Assembly: GCF_015223055.1 (NCBI RefSeq) | Contig: NZ_JADFBX010000010.1 | Coordinates: 62,001-126,000 of the forward strand | Direction of reading: 5' to 3' | Length of the DNA: 64,000 bases | Origin: Pedobacter sp. MC2016-24 | Lineage (GTDB): Bacteria; Bacteroidota; Bacteroidia; Sphingobacteriales; Sphingobacteriaceae | Shown: positions 51,643 to 60,601 of the stretch, one piece after another | How the letters are laid out: each line of letters opens with the position of its first letter | Position numbering within the stretch: position 1 is the first letter of the stretch | The notes under the pieces: generated by a model | Told to the model about the DNA's origin: nothing | What the model saw: only the letters and a program-made list of their open reading frames with translations | Databases searched by the model: none | Position numbers and translations under genes: made by a program

Positions 51643-52926
51643 TTAAGCCAAAGGAATAAAAATAAAAAAGCTGGAACCTTGACCAGAAGTGCTTTCAAAG
51701 CCAATCCTGCCATGCTGCAATTCAATATATTCTTTACACAGAAACAAGCCCAGACCCACACCACGTTCATTGTTTGTCCCCATGGAAGGTTCAGATCTGA
51801 TCGAGAAAATCTGCGCCTGTTTATCTTCCGGAATACCCGTCCCATTATCACTCACCGTGATTTTACATTCGCCCGATAGCAGTTGCACATCAACCTGGAT
51901 AGTTCCCTCAACTGGTGTAAATTTGACCGCATTACTAATCAGGTTTCGTACCACCAGTTGTAACATGTCTACATCAGCAATCACTAACAAATTGGGTGGG
52001 ATCTGATGCCTTAAAGAAATGCCTTTCTTAAGCGCATGTGACTTTTCCATTTCCAGAGTAGCCGATAGGGAGGTAAGCAGGTCTACTGCTCTCAGTTGCA
52101 CATACTTGCCGTCCATTTGCGATTTTGACCAATGCAATAAGTTAGAAAGCATATCCATTGCATTATTGGTTGAATTGAGTAATGCTTTTTCCAATATACG
52201 CCTGTCTTCACCATCTATCTGATGGTCATTCAACATCTCCAGATAACCCTGTACATTTAACAAGGGACTGCGCAGATCATGCGACAGGATGGACATCAGT
52301 TTATTTTTTTCCATACTGCTTAGCTCTACCGCAAGGGTTTTATCTGCTGCAGCTTTCCGCTCCGTATCGTAACTTTTTCTCAGATATCTGATGATGATAT
52401 AGACGGCAAATGCAGGTATAGGGAACGCAGTTACCCGATCAATGAACTGTCCCTTGCCCGCAATAAAGGGGTGTTTTACCAGTTCAGGATAGACATGTTC
52501 GATCAGGTGCAGTATGAAAAAGAAAAGGATGTAAAGGATCAGCCATTTCAAATGCTGACTATAGGGCGAAATTGTAAATACAAGCAAGAGGTAAGTCGGC
52601 CAGATCAGGTCGGTAGAGCCGTCTATTCCGGAATTGGCTAAGTAATTGACGCCAAAAATCAGGATACCAGCCAGGGCAAATGTGGTGCTGTTGTGCTGAC
52701 GCTGATGAAACCGGGAATAATAATACTGGTAAAAGAAAAATAAAGACAGCACAAAAGCAGAAACAGCGCCTATATATAGGCCGGCATAAAGGTTATATGG
52801 AGCGTATATGCCAGCCAGAAACATCAGTCCGATACTGATGGAATGAAAAATTCTGCTTTCTAAAGAAAAAATAGATGGACTGCCTGTTAGCCTAAGCCAA
52901 AAGGTGCCTTTATTTAAATGCGTCAT
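51643..52926 (-). CDS. Membrane sensor histidine kinase with six-helix input domain
   Basis: 427 residues. About six membrane helices in the first 185 residues replace a periplasmic sensor. The dimerisation domain has MSILSHDLRSPLLNVQGYL with His216. The ATPase domain has RNLISNAVKFT and the G-boxes DNGTGIPEDK and GVGLGLFL. No response regulator gene is next to it, so it is an orphan kinase here. A 15-base palindrome lies 27 bases upstream of the start. Confidence 0.9.
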   Translation of the reverse strand: MTHLNKGTFWLRLTGSPSIFSLESRIFHSISIGLMFLAGIYAPYNLYAGLYIGAVSAFVLSLFFFYQYYYSRFHQRQHNSTTFALAGILIFGVNYLANSGIDGSTDLIWPTYLLLVFTISPYSQHLKWLILYILFFFILHLIEHVYPELVKHPFIAGKGQFIDRVTAFPIPAFAVYIIIRYLRKSYDTERKAAADKTLAVELSSMEKNKLMSILSHDLRSPLLNVQGYLEMLNDHQIDGEDRRILEKALLNSTNNAMDMLSNLLHWSKSQMDGKYVQLRAVDLLTSLSATLEMEKSHALKKGISLRHQIPPNLLVIADVDMLQLVVRNLISNAVKFTPVEGTIQVDVQLLSGECKITVSDNGTGIPEDKQAQIFSIRSEPSMGTNNERGVGLGLFLCKEYIELQHGRIGFESTSGQGSSFFIFIPLA

Positions 52927-52953
52927 AACGATGATCGTAATGCCTGCAAGTTA

Positions 52954-52968
52954 ATGATTATTAATCAT
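52954..52968. promoter_or_regulatory. 15-base palindrome upstream of the kinase gene
   Basis: ATGATTA-T-TAATCAT is perfect and lies between the end of the 52983 gene and the kinase start at 52926. It could be a binding site for a dimeric regulator or a weak hairpin. No promoter box that matches TAnnTTTG was found next to it. Confidence 0.3.
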
Positions 52969-52982
52969 CTTGAATATCGAGG

Positions 52983-53672
52983 TTACCTGATCTTTTTATA
53001 GTTTGAATATTCTGAAATGGTTTCCATCGGCGAAAGTTGCCCGAGGAATTTAACAATCAGGTTCATGTCCTCACTTTGGGTAAAGTAGCGCTGTTCCTGC
53101 GCATTCCAGGTAAATTTAACCACCAGGTCCAGCTTCTGAGCATTGAAGATTTTAATTTTCAATGGCTTCTCATTGAGCGACTGCAGTTTTTCCATCCTTT
53201 TGGTATTCAGATTAACGGTCATGTGTATCCTGCAGTCTTTCATAAACTGCGCCTCGACAGGCAGAGAAGCCGGATCCTGTTTATAACTGATGACCACAGA
53301 TTCAGGCGTTTCCTTCTCGACAAGAAAAGTAGCATCGTCTATCTTTGCAGATACCGGTTGTTTGCTGTGACTCTTTAAAAATGCTTTTACCTCTGATTTA
53401 CCTGGCGTTTTGCCGTTAACAGTGATGACCGTCCAGCGGTCGGATTGGGTTTTAGAAGGATCGTACTTGGCAAGCGTGACCGTCTCTTTCGAATCTGTGA
53501 TAAGGCTGTATTTAAGGTCAAAGGCATGATCATCTGCTGGTTGCCTGTTTTGTTGCTCCAAAATACCAGCATCTATGCCATGTTTTTTGAATAAGTCAAG
53601 CACCACCTGTTTTTGCGCTGAACTTGTCAGAACCGACACACTTAAAATAAGAATCGTAAATAATCTTTTCAT
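52983..53672 (-). CDS. Secreted protein of unknown function
   Basis: 229 residues with a signal peptide (MKRLFTILILSVSVLTSSAQ). The mature part has alternating strands and charged segments (TVNLNTKRMEKLQSLNEKP, VVKFTWNAQEQRYFTQSEDM). I recognise no domain. It follows the 53689 gene by 16 bases on the same strand and probably shares its transcript. It is likely a periplasmic or outer-membrane-associated protein. Confidence 0.65.
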   Translation of the reverse strand: MKRLFTILILSVSVLTSSAQKQVVLDLFKKHGIDAGILEQQNRQPADDHAFDLKYSLITDSKETVTLAKYDPSKTQSDRWTVITVNGKTPGKSEVKAFLKSHSKQPVSAKIDDATFLVEKETPESVVISYKQDPASLPVEAQFMKDCRIHMTVNLNTKRMEKLQSLNEKPLKIKIFNAQKLDLVVKFTWNAQEQRYFTQSEDMNLIVKFLGQLSPMETISEYSNYKKIR

Positions 53673-53688
53673 ATGGTGTTAATGACTG

Positions 53689-54102
53689 CTATTTTGGAGA
53701 CCCGCAATTCGTAGTTGCCACTACCTTTTTAAGTAATTCCTGTGCTGAGGATTCAACGAGCTCCTGTGTGGTTAACTGTTTTCCACTAGATAGTAAAATG
53801 TAATTGTTCTTATTTGCTACAACTTTAATTTTCAAAGGTTTTGATTTAGTATGCTTGCTCAGGCCTGTATTGGAAACAGAGACAGTATGTTCGCCAGCGG
53901 AAATAGCATGTACCGAGTAGTGCTGATTTTTCAAATGGCAAACCAGTGAATCGTCAATGTAAACTTTGTTGTTTACCAGTGAGCCAACATAATTCGAAGA
54001 ACGGATAAAATAAACCTGTCCGGTTTCCTGTGGCTTAAAAGCACTAAACAAACAGCCGATAACAACGGCGATAAATAAGGAAGCTAAAACTTTGGATTTC
54101 AT
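53689..54102 (-). CDS. Small exported protein resembling DUF2846/PEGA-type domains
   Basis: 137 residues with a hydrophobic N-terminus (VLASLFIAVVIGCLFSAF); it may be exported or anchored. The central part (VYFIRSSNYVGSLVNNKVYIDD, then HYSVHAISAGEHTVSVSN) follows the DUF2846/PEGA pattern of a small beta-sandwich in surface proteins. The end holds a Cys (TTNCGSPK). It is probably cotranscribed with the 52983 gene. The function is unknown. Confidence 0.6.
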   Translation of the reverse strand: MKSKVLASLFIAVVIGCLFSAFKPQETGQVYFIRSSNYVGSLVNNKVYIDDSLVCHLKNQHYSVHAISAGEHTVSVSNTGLSKHTKSKPLKIKVVANKNNYILLSSGKQLTTQELVESSAQELLKKVVATTNCGSPK

Positions 54103-54251
54103 AACGAAGCAATTTAGATGAACTGTTGCAATAAAGTTATTGTTTTACAAAATGAATTTATGATTGAGAGGAGAAAAAATTAAAAAAATTCTTTAAACTT
54201 TACTCCTACACTTCGTAGAACTGATTCTGTATTCATATTTTTTTTAAAGCG

Positions 54252-54956
54252 CTATATAGCACCGTCCCGTTTTGAGATATCCTGTACCGTCCGGCCATAT
54301 TTATCATAGATCATTTCAAAAGGTTCATAATGACTTGCGGGCTTCCATTTTTCGATGGTCGTATGCCTGTTTCCTGCTGTAAATGTTTTTGAACCTATCA
54401 ATGTCCCTTTTCTACTGTCTTTAAATTCAAAATCAACTTGCGATCTTAAATATTGTTCTACCAGATCAGGGAGGGCTTGAAAATTGATCGCATCGCTTTT
54501 TATTCTTATTTTACTGTGTTTTTGTTTGTAGGGAAATAACCGGTTCAGCCACCACCTTTGTTCCTTTTGCGTACATACGGGTAATTCATTGACAAAAATG
54601 ATATACTGAGCGTAATCCTCATTCCTGGAATCTGAGTAAATAATGGTATCAATACTATTCCATTTAATAAAACAGGAACAATCAAATAAATTCATTTGGA
54701 AGATAATACCATCTGGATTGAAAATCAATTCGTTTCTGGTGGATTCCATAGCCTCGGACTGGCTAAAACCAAATACAAAACCATAGATTAAGAATATTGG
54801 GATCAGAATAAAAGCCCCGATCAGGATCCAGCCGTAAAATGGAACGCCTTCGCTTTTTAGCACCGCTAAATAGAGCAATCCACATCCTATTAAAAAGAAA
54901 ATGATCAGTGGAATAGCAAAGATTAAAACGGGATTCTTTTCAATTATTCTCTTCAT
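54252..54956 (-). CDS. Membrane protein of unknown function
   Basis: 234 residues. Two membrane helices near the N-terminus (VLIFAIPLIIFFLIGCGLLYL and WILIGAFILIPIFLIYGFVFG) are followed by a soluble domain of about 160 residues (FNPDGIIFQMNLFDCSCFIKW). The arrangement resembles small proteins with a PH-like cytoplasmic domain, but I cannot name it. It has its own promoter and a candidate operator at 54990-55041. Confidence 0.6.
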   Translation of the reverse strand: MKRIIEKNPVLIFAIPLIIFFLIGCGLLYLAVLKSEGVPFYGWILIGAFILIPIFLIYGFVFGFSQSEAMESTRNELIFNPDGIIFQMNLFDCSCFIKWNSIDTIIYSDSRNEDYAQYIIFVNELPVCTQKEQRWWLNRLFPYKQKHSKIRIKSDAINFQALPDLVEQYLRSQVDFEFKDSRKGTLIGSKTFTAGNRHTTIEKWKPASHYEPFEMIYDKYGRTVQDISKRDGAI

Positions 54957-54989
54957 AAAAGTTCAATATACTGGGTTACTCATTTTAAT

Positions 54990-55041
54990 AAACGTATCAT
55001 CCTAATACGTTTCAAATATATAGTGTTAAATATAATGCCAA
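54990..55041 (-). promoter_or_regulatory. Promoter with an operator-like inverted repeat for the 54252 gene
   Basis: On the minus strand, TTG (55039-55041), an 18-base spacer and TATATTTG (55013-55020) match the Bacteroidota consensus. Immediately downstream of the box, AAACGTAT (54990-54997) and ATACGTTT (55005-55012) form a perfect eight-base inverted repeat with a seven-base spacer covering the expected start of transcription. A repressor bound there would block initiation. Confidence 0.6.
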
Positions 55042-55125
55042 AATTGAACAATCACTTGCTGATTTAGGAAACTTTATTCCGGCCATTTTTTGATACTATT
55101 GTTTCCAAACAATTGGCTGGGATAT

Positions 55126-56382
55126 ATGAAAAGAACATTTTTTGTAGTGGTGATGTGTGCATGCTGGATAAATCCAAAATCACAGGAGAAGCGGATTCAG
55201 GAAACTGAACGGCCATCTTTGGGCCCTGAACTCATCGTTGAAAACCTGAACGGAGCGATCACACAAAATGAGATTAAGGCCTTTAAGGAGCATATTGCTG
55301 CGGTTGAACCACCGAGATACGCGGGTGGAAATGTATATGTTTATGGAAATCCTGGGAAATTAATGGAAGCCTGCGGATTGATGTATGAGGCAACACAGGA
55401 CCAACAAATCCTGGACCGAATGATTTACTTTGCAGACGCCCTGCTTGCAGGGAGAAATGATCTGGCCCCTGCAGAAAACGGCGGACAACAGATCGCATGG
55501 ACCGGTAAAATTGAGCCCATGTGGCCATCGTCAAAACCCGGGATTACGCCAGCCGATGGCGGAGTGGCTTCAGGAAGCGCACTCGCGCACTTGTTGTATG
55601 CGGCCAAACTGATCCTCGCTAAATCTGAAATCTGGTCGCAGCATGTTCCCTTCGGCGATGTACACCACTTTGGATCTTCGTACCGGGAAAGGGCACTGAC
55701 CTACGTTAGAGAAGCAGATCTGGTGGCAGAAAAATGGTTGCTGGCACGCTATGTAAGAGCTGATAAAAAGTTTTATTTTCCTGCTGCACCGAATACCTAT
55801 AAGCCCAACGAAGCTTGCCCGTGGAACCAGATGTTTATGTTTACAAATGGGTTGGTTCGTTTATCAGCATGTCATGAGTTATTGAACGATGCGCCGGATA
55901 AGGTGAAAACTTATGACGAACTGGTTAAAGTAAACATCAACTGGTTTAAACAAAATGTGGAACCTTATTCATCGCCATTGAGAACTCCCTGTTGGAAATT
56001 TAACTATGCCCTGGTTTCAAGAATTGAGGATACCAACCATTTTGCCTACGAAAGTGAGGGGATGTGGCTTGCCTATACTGCGGGGAAATACGGAGTAACT
56101 TTGTCAGATATGACCATCATGGCCAATACTTATTTTGACGTGGTTTTAGCCACTGTAAAAGATGGTCGGTTTGCTGGGAATGTAGACGGAAGCACAGGAA
56201 CCGGACACGCGGGTGGTGATACTTATGTCAGAGATGAATACATTTATCTCGCCGACATCAGAAAAGATAAATATCTCAGCGTAGGTAAAATTGAACAGCG
56301 ATCAGGAAAAATTGCAGTCTCACCGCAAATTACAGCACGTTTACTTTGGTTGAAGAACAAAAGACTTAAAGAAGGCCTTTAA
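55126..56382 (+). CDS. Secreted protein of unknown function, possibly with an (alpha/alpha) toroid fold
   Basis: About 418 residues from ATG 55126, which gives a short export leader (TFFVVVMCACW); a TTG at 55090 is the upstream alternative. The repeated helical units, LMEACGLMYEATQDQQILD, DGGVASGSALAHLLYAAKL and NQMFMFTNGLVRLSACHEL, resemble six-hairpin glycosidases and polysaccharide lyases. Conserved-looking His and acidic residues occur in DTNHFAYESEG and GTGHAGGDTYVRDEY. I do not recognise the family. It may act on a carbohydrate, which is a guess from fold only. Confidence 0.55.
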   Translation: MKRTFFVVVMCACWINPKSQEKRIQETERPSLGPELIVENLNGAITQNEIKAFKEHIAAVEPPRYAGGNVYVYGNPGKLMEACGLMYEATQDQQILDRMIYFADALLAGRNDLAPAENGGQQIAWTGKIEPMWPSSKPGITPADGGVASGSALAHLLYAAKLILAKSEIWSQHVPFGDVHHFGSSYRERALTYVREADLVAEKWLLARYVRADKKFYFPAAPNTYKPNEACPWNQMFMFTNGLVRLSACHELLNDAPDKVKTYDELVKVNINWFKQNVEPYSSPLRTPCWKFNYALVSRIEDTNHFAYESEGMWLAYTAGKYGVTLSDMTIMANTYFDVVLATVKDGRFAGNVDGSTGTGHAGGDTYVRDEYIYLADIRKDKYLSVGKIEQRSGKIAVSPQITARLLWLKNKRLKEGL

Positions 56383-56446
56383 TTGCAATACTTCCCGATG
56401 ATATAAAAAAAATATTTTTACCCTGCATGGGATAAAAACGGTCAAC

Positions 56447-56462
56447 CTTACTGTATAGTAAG
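56447..56462. promoter_or_regulatory. 16-base palindrome in front of fecR
   Basis: CTTACT-GTAT-AGTAAG is a perfect palindrome with a four-base centre, 15 bases before the FecR start. It may be an operator or a small hairpin at the ribosome-binding region. No TAnnTTTG box is seen in the 95-base gap. An extracytoplasmic sigma factor promoter cannot be recognised by eye. Confidence 0.35.
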
Positions 56463-56477
56463 TGTAACGTCCCCATA

Positions 56478-57527
56478 ATGGCAAAAAAAAATAAAAATTA
56501 CACAACATACGAAGTATTCGATTTCCTGATGGATCCGGAGTTTAAAAACTGGATTCGTCAAAATGATGCAGCATCTGATTTGTATTGGCAATCAGTCATG
56601 CAACGCTATCCTGAAAAAAAGGATGCGATAGAAAAAGCCATTGAGCTTGCAAAAAACACAGCTCCGTCAAAACCAAATGCACCAAATGAAAGGCAAAGGG
56701 CCCTATGGCAAAATATTGAGCAGGAAATCAATAAAGCACCTTCGGCTAAAGCAACTAAAACAAAGCGATTAAAACACAATCTTTTACTGACCTCAAAATA
56801 TGCCGCGGTTTTACTCCTGGTCATAGGCATCGGGTTGTTGATTCGTGCATACGAATCGGACAGGACAATCATGCTTTCCACAGGCAATGGGGAAAACAAA
56901 AAATTCACCTTACCGGATGGTTCCTTTGTGCAACTGGCCCCAAACTCATCGATAAGATTTTATAAGAAGTTACAGCAAAAGGTCAGACGCGAGGTTTGGA
57001 CTACAGGCGATGTCTATTTTAAGGTCACACACCTCAACAAAAGTCCAGCAGAAGTTAAGGTCGGGGAGCGCTTTGTAGTACACATGGACCATGAAATTGA
57101 TGTTGAAGTTTTAGGAACCGTTTTTAACGTGAGCAATAGGCGGGGCAGTACACAGGTACACCTTGAATCCGGATCGGTGAAGGTCATTAAATCCAGCCAG
57201 TCGCTGTTGCTAAAACCTGGCCAAAGTGTGCTGGCCAGCAAAGCAAATGGACTGCATTTGGCTGGTAAGGCGGCAACGAAGGTGAGTACCGACTGGGATA
57301 GCAATTTGTTGCTGCTTCACAAAACAAGCATCGCTGCCATTATTGAATTGTTGGCGGACAATTATGGAATTGTACTGCAGGTAGATGACAAACAAATGCT
57401 GCTGCGGGAAATTGATGGGGCCATTCCTTTAGACGACGAGGATAAGGCCTTGAAAATCCTCAGTAGCATCACCGGATCCAACCTGGAACGGCACAATGGA
57501 CAACTTACTTTAACAACTAAAAAATGA
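56478..57527 (+). CDS. FecR-family anti-sigma/sensor protein
   Basis: 349 residues. A cytoplasmic N-terminal region of about 95 residues is followed by one membrane helix (YAAVLLLVIGIGLLIRAY) and the FecR periplasmic domain (KKFTLPDGSFVQLAPNSSI, GDVYFKVTH, VEVLGTVFNVSN). A DUF4974-like end (SIAAIIELLADNYGIVLQV) follows. FecR proteins hold back an ECF sigma factor until a TonB receptor signals. No sigma gene is encoded beside it in the window. It overlaps the STN-domain receptor gene by four bases, so the two form a signalling pair. Confidence 0.92.
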   Translation: MAKKNKNYTTYEVFDFLMDPEFKNWIRQNDAASDLYWQSVMQRYPEKKDAIEKAIELAKNTAPSKPNAPNERQRALWQNIEQEINKAPSAKATKTKRLKHNLLLTSKYAAVLLLVIGIGLLIRAYESDRTIMLSTGNGENKKFTLPDGSFVQLAPNSSIRFYKKLQQKVRREVWTTGDVYFKVTHLNKSPAEVKVGERFVVHMDHEIDVEVLGTVFNVSNRRGSTQVHLESGSVKVIKSSQSLLLKPGQSVLASKANGLHLAGKAATKVSTDWDSNLLLLHKTSIAAIIELLADNYGIVLQVDDKQMLLREIDGAIPLDDEDKALKILSSITGSNLERHNGQLTLTTKK

Positions 57528-60500
57528 GTGCAAAACGTATACCTTTTATCCTGCTCTTCTTTTTATCCATATGCAGTTTCCTGTCGGCCAGTGCACAACA
57601 AAAAATTGCGTTAGCAAAAGCTCTGGATGTAGTCAGTAAGTCACTGAAGGTCAAATTTGCCTACGAACATAATCTGATTAAGCATACCACGGTAGTATTC
57701 GATATAAACAGCCTTAAAAACACAAATGCTGAAACGGTTTTAAACAAATTGCTCGATGGTACAGGTTTGACCTGGGATGCTGTGGGGGAAAAATATTTTA
57801 CCATCATTCGTAAAGCAAACGCAAACCTGGTACAGTCCGGATCTGATTTACTTCAGAACGGGAGGGCAAATGTACTGCAGCATGCCATACCGGACGTGTT
57901 TTCGCTTGCGGAGATCACACTTTCCAAAAATGTAGGCTTATCAGGTACGGTCAGGGAGAAAAAAACGGGGATGCCGGTTGGGCAAACAACAATTGTCATC
58001 CAGGAATTGGGTATCTCAACCATGACTGATGACGCTGGAAAGTATACTTTTAAGCATTTAATTGCGGGCAGAATGACGGTTAAGGCCAGATTTTTAAACA
58101 AGGTGACCAAGGAAGAGGAAATCACCACCGTAGCGGGCAAAAATTATGTGCTCAATTTTGAGCTAGATGAAAATGTATTAGATTTAAAAGAAGTGGTGGT
58201 AGTTGCTGCCGAAGGTAGGTCTGGAGGCGCAACGGCGTCGATCATTTCACAAAAGACAATTGAACATTTACAGGCAACCAGCCTGGCCGACGTGCTGCAA
58301 TTACTTCCTGGTGCTTTAGCCAGCAATCCCGATTTTTCCAATGTCAATAAAACCGCAATCAGGCAAATCACCAGCAATAATATGGGAAGCCTCGGTACGG
58401 CAGTGATGGTAAATGGGGTACCTGTATCAAACAATGCAAACCTGCAGGTGCTAAATCCGGCAAGCTCTGGCGCAAATGCTTCTTTTTCGACCAGTACAGG
58501 CAGTGGGACAGACTTAAGGCAGATTTCGGCAGACAATATAGAGTCCATAGAGGTAATCAGGGGAGTGCCATCTGTAGAATATGGTGATTTAACAAATGGT
58601 GCCATCCTGGTAAAAACAAAGGAAGGGAAAATGCCTTTTCAACTCAAAGCAAGGGTTAATCCGGTACTCAGTCAGTTTTGGGCAGGGAAAGGCTTTAGTC
58701 TGGGTAAAAATGCAGGAACACTCAACGCCGACCTGGATTATACCAAAGCATACAATGACCAGCGTTATGCTTATGACGCTTACAACCGGCTTACGGGAAG
58801 TTTATTGTACGGGAATACCTTTTTCAAAGAGCAGAAGCTGTACACATCTACAGGCTTTTCTTATGCCATGAACCTGGATGAGTTGAAGCAGGATCCTGAT
58901 GATGCCAAAACACAGACGGAAAATCGGGCAAAAGACCTTGCTTTCCGATTCAACAGTTCGGGGCGATGGAATTTGAACCGCAAGTTTGCTAAAGTCTTGA
59001 ATTATACGGTAAGTGCCACTTACGCCATACAGAAAGGCTATCAGCAAAGTTTGCTGAGCAATTACGTTTATCCAACTTCTACCGCAACAAAGGATACCAC
59101 CATGGCTAGCCAATATGTGCCAAGTGAATACTTGAGCAAAGTATGGGTGGATGGAAAACCTTTCAATCTTTTTGCCAAACTCACAAATAGTTTTTACCTG
59201 AAAACAGGAGATTTTAACCACCGTTTTTTGCTGGGTGCCGAATGGCGTACTGATGCGAACTACGGCCAGGGAAAGACCTATGATGTAACGCGGCCACCAC
59301 GTTTAAGTGGCAGCAATGCCAGTCGCCCTTTTCCATACAGTGAGATCCCGGCATTGAACCAGCTTTCTATTTATGCTGAGGATCACCTTACCGGAACATT
59401 TTTAAACAGAAATATAGACATACAAGCTGGTTTCAGGTACGACAATATACAACCGGTTGGAATTTTTAAAAGCGATATGGGCCGGGTGCTGGCACCACGG
59501 TTTAACCTGGCTTATGAGTTGACGGATAAACTGGTGATCCGTGCTGGCTATGGCATCACGGCAAAAGCACCTACCTTATTGTATTTATATCCACAGGATG
59601 CCTATTTTGATTTGCTGAACCTGAATTATTATGCGCAGAATCCGGCTGAAAGGCTGGTGATTGTTACCACCAAACGGTTGAGCAGTAAAAATACAGATTT
59701 AAGAATAGCAACGAACAATAAGACCGAACTGGGCTTTGACTACAAATTGTTTGGCAACAGGAAATTGCAGGTTACATTATATAAGGAACACATTAAAAAT
59801 GGCTATGATTTTGCCACAACTTTTAAAAGCGCCGTGGTTATACCGGTGGTAGCTTATGATGTGGTAGATAAACCCGTTGGCCAGCAACCCGTGGTGGCAC
59901 CCGGTACAACCAGTAATTTTTACGCACTTTATAACCTGCCAACCAATAATCAGGATACAAAAAACAAGGGAATTGAGTTCGATCTTGACATGGGTAGGTT
60001 TGATGAAATCCGGACCTCTTTTGTTTTGAATGGTGCCTTATTGAACACGCGAACCACCAGTACAGGCTATTACCTCATTAAACAGCAGCCAACTGGCGCA
60101 GAACCGGCTAAAATTCCGGTATATAATGCTGGCAGGGGCAATGAATATACCCGGGCAAGCAGCACTCTGCGTATGATTCACAACATACCTCAGGCCCGCC
60201 TGGTGATTACGCTTTCTGCGCAAACCATATGGAAAGACCAAAATAAATACCTCGGCTATGAATCTATTCCCATGGCTTACCTGGAAAACAGTACCGGCAA
60301 AACGGTATGGTTAACAGCGGCCGAAAGAAGCAGCAGCAAAATCATCAATGACCCTGAGTTAAACCTCAAAATTCAGGATCCTTATTATCTAACAGAAAGC
60401 TGGAAGCCGTTGTGGTTGTTTAACATTCGGCTAACTAAAGAAATTGCCAAAACCGCGAGCTTTTCATTTTTTGTCAACAACCTGCTCATGGACCGGCCTC

Positions 60501-60586
60501 AGGAAGAAAGTAATCGCTGGGCGGGACAATACAGTATCAGAAATCCAAAATTATTCTTCGGAACAGAAATCAGTATTAAATTTTAA
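57524..60586 (+). CDS. TonB-dependent receptor with N-terminal STN signalling domain
   Basis: 1020 residues. A signal peptide (1-25, LSASAQQ) is followed by an STN domain (IALAKALDVVSKSLKVKFAY, then TVLNKLLDGTGLTWD). A CarboxypepD_reg-like domain (LSGTVREKKTGMPVGQTTI), a plug (LADVLQLLPGALASN, VEYGDLTNGAILVKT) and the barrel ending in EISIKF complete it. STN domains pass substrate occupancy to FecR. It is followed by DUF4876, DUF6850 and a gingipain-like gene. The imported molecule is unknown; iron chelates and peptides are both possible. Confidence 0.93.
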   Translation: MSAKRIPFILLFFLSICSFLSASAQQKIALAKALDVVSKSLKVKFAYEHNLIKHTTVVFDINSLKNTNAETVLNKLLDGTGLTWDAVGEKYFTIIRKANANLVQSGSDLLQNGRANVLQHAIPDVFSLAEITLSKNVGLSGTVREKKTGMPVGQTTIVIQELGISTMTDDAGKYTFKHLIAGRMTVKARFLNKVTKEEEITTVAGKNYVLNFELDENVLDLKEVVVVAAEGRSGGATASIISQKTIEHLQATSLADVLQLLPGALASNPDFSNVNKTAIRQITSNNMGSLGTAVMVNGVPVSNNANLQVLNPASSGANASFSTSTGSGTDLRQISADNIESIEVIRGVPSVEYGDLTNGAILVKTKEGKMPFQLKARVNPVLSQFWAGKGFSLGKNAGTLNADLDYTKAYNDQRYAYDAYNRLTGSLLYGNTFFKEQKLYTSTGFSYAMNLDELKQDPDDAKTQTENRAKDLAFRFNSSGRWNLNRKFAKVLNYTVSATYAIQKGYQQSLLSNYVYPTSTATKDTTMASQYVPSEYLSKVWVDGKPFNLFAKLTNSFYLKTGDFNHRFLLGAEWRTDANYGQGKTYDVTRPPRLSGSNASRPFPYSEIPALNQLSIYAEDHLTGTFLNRNIDIQAGFRYDNIQPVGIFKSDMGRVLAPRFNLAYELTDKLVIRAGYGITAKAPTLLYLYPQDAYFDLLNLNYYAQNPAERLVIVTTKRLSSKNTDLRIATNNKTELGFDYKLFGNRKLQVTLYKEHIKNGYDFATTFKSAVVIPVVAYDVVDKPVGQQPVVAPGTTSNFYALYNLPTNNQDTKNKGIEFDLDMGRFDEIRTSFVLNGALLNTRTTSTGYYLIKQQPTGAEPAKIPVYNAGRGNEYTRASSTLRMIHNIPQARLVITLSAQTIWKDQNKYLGYESIPMAYLENSTGKTVWLTAAERSSSKIINDPELNLKIQDPYYLTESWKPLWLFNIRLTKEIAKTASFSFFVNNLLMDRPQEESNRWAGQYSIRNPKLFFGTEISIKF

Positions 60587-60601
60587 TAGAAATCAATAAT
60601 C

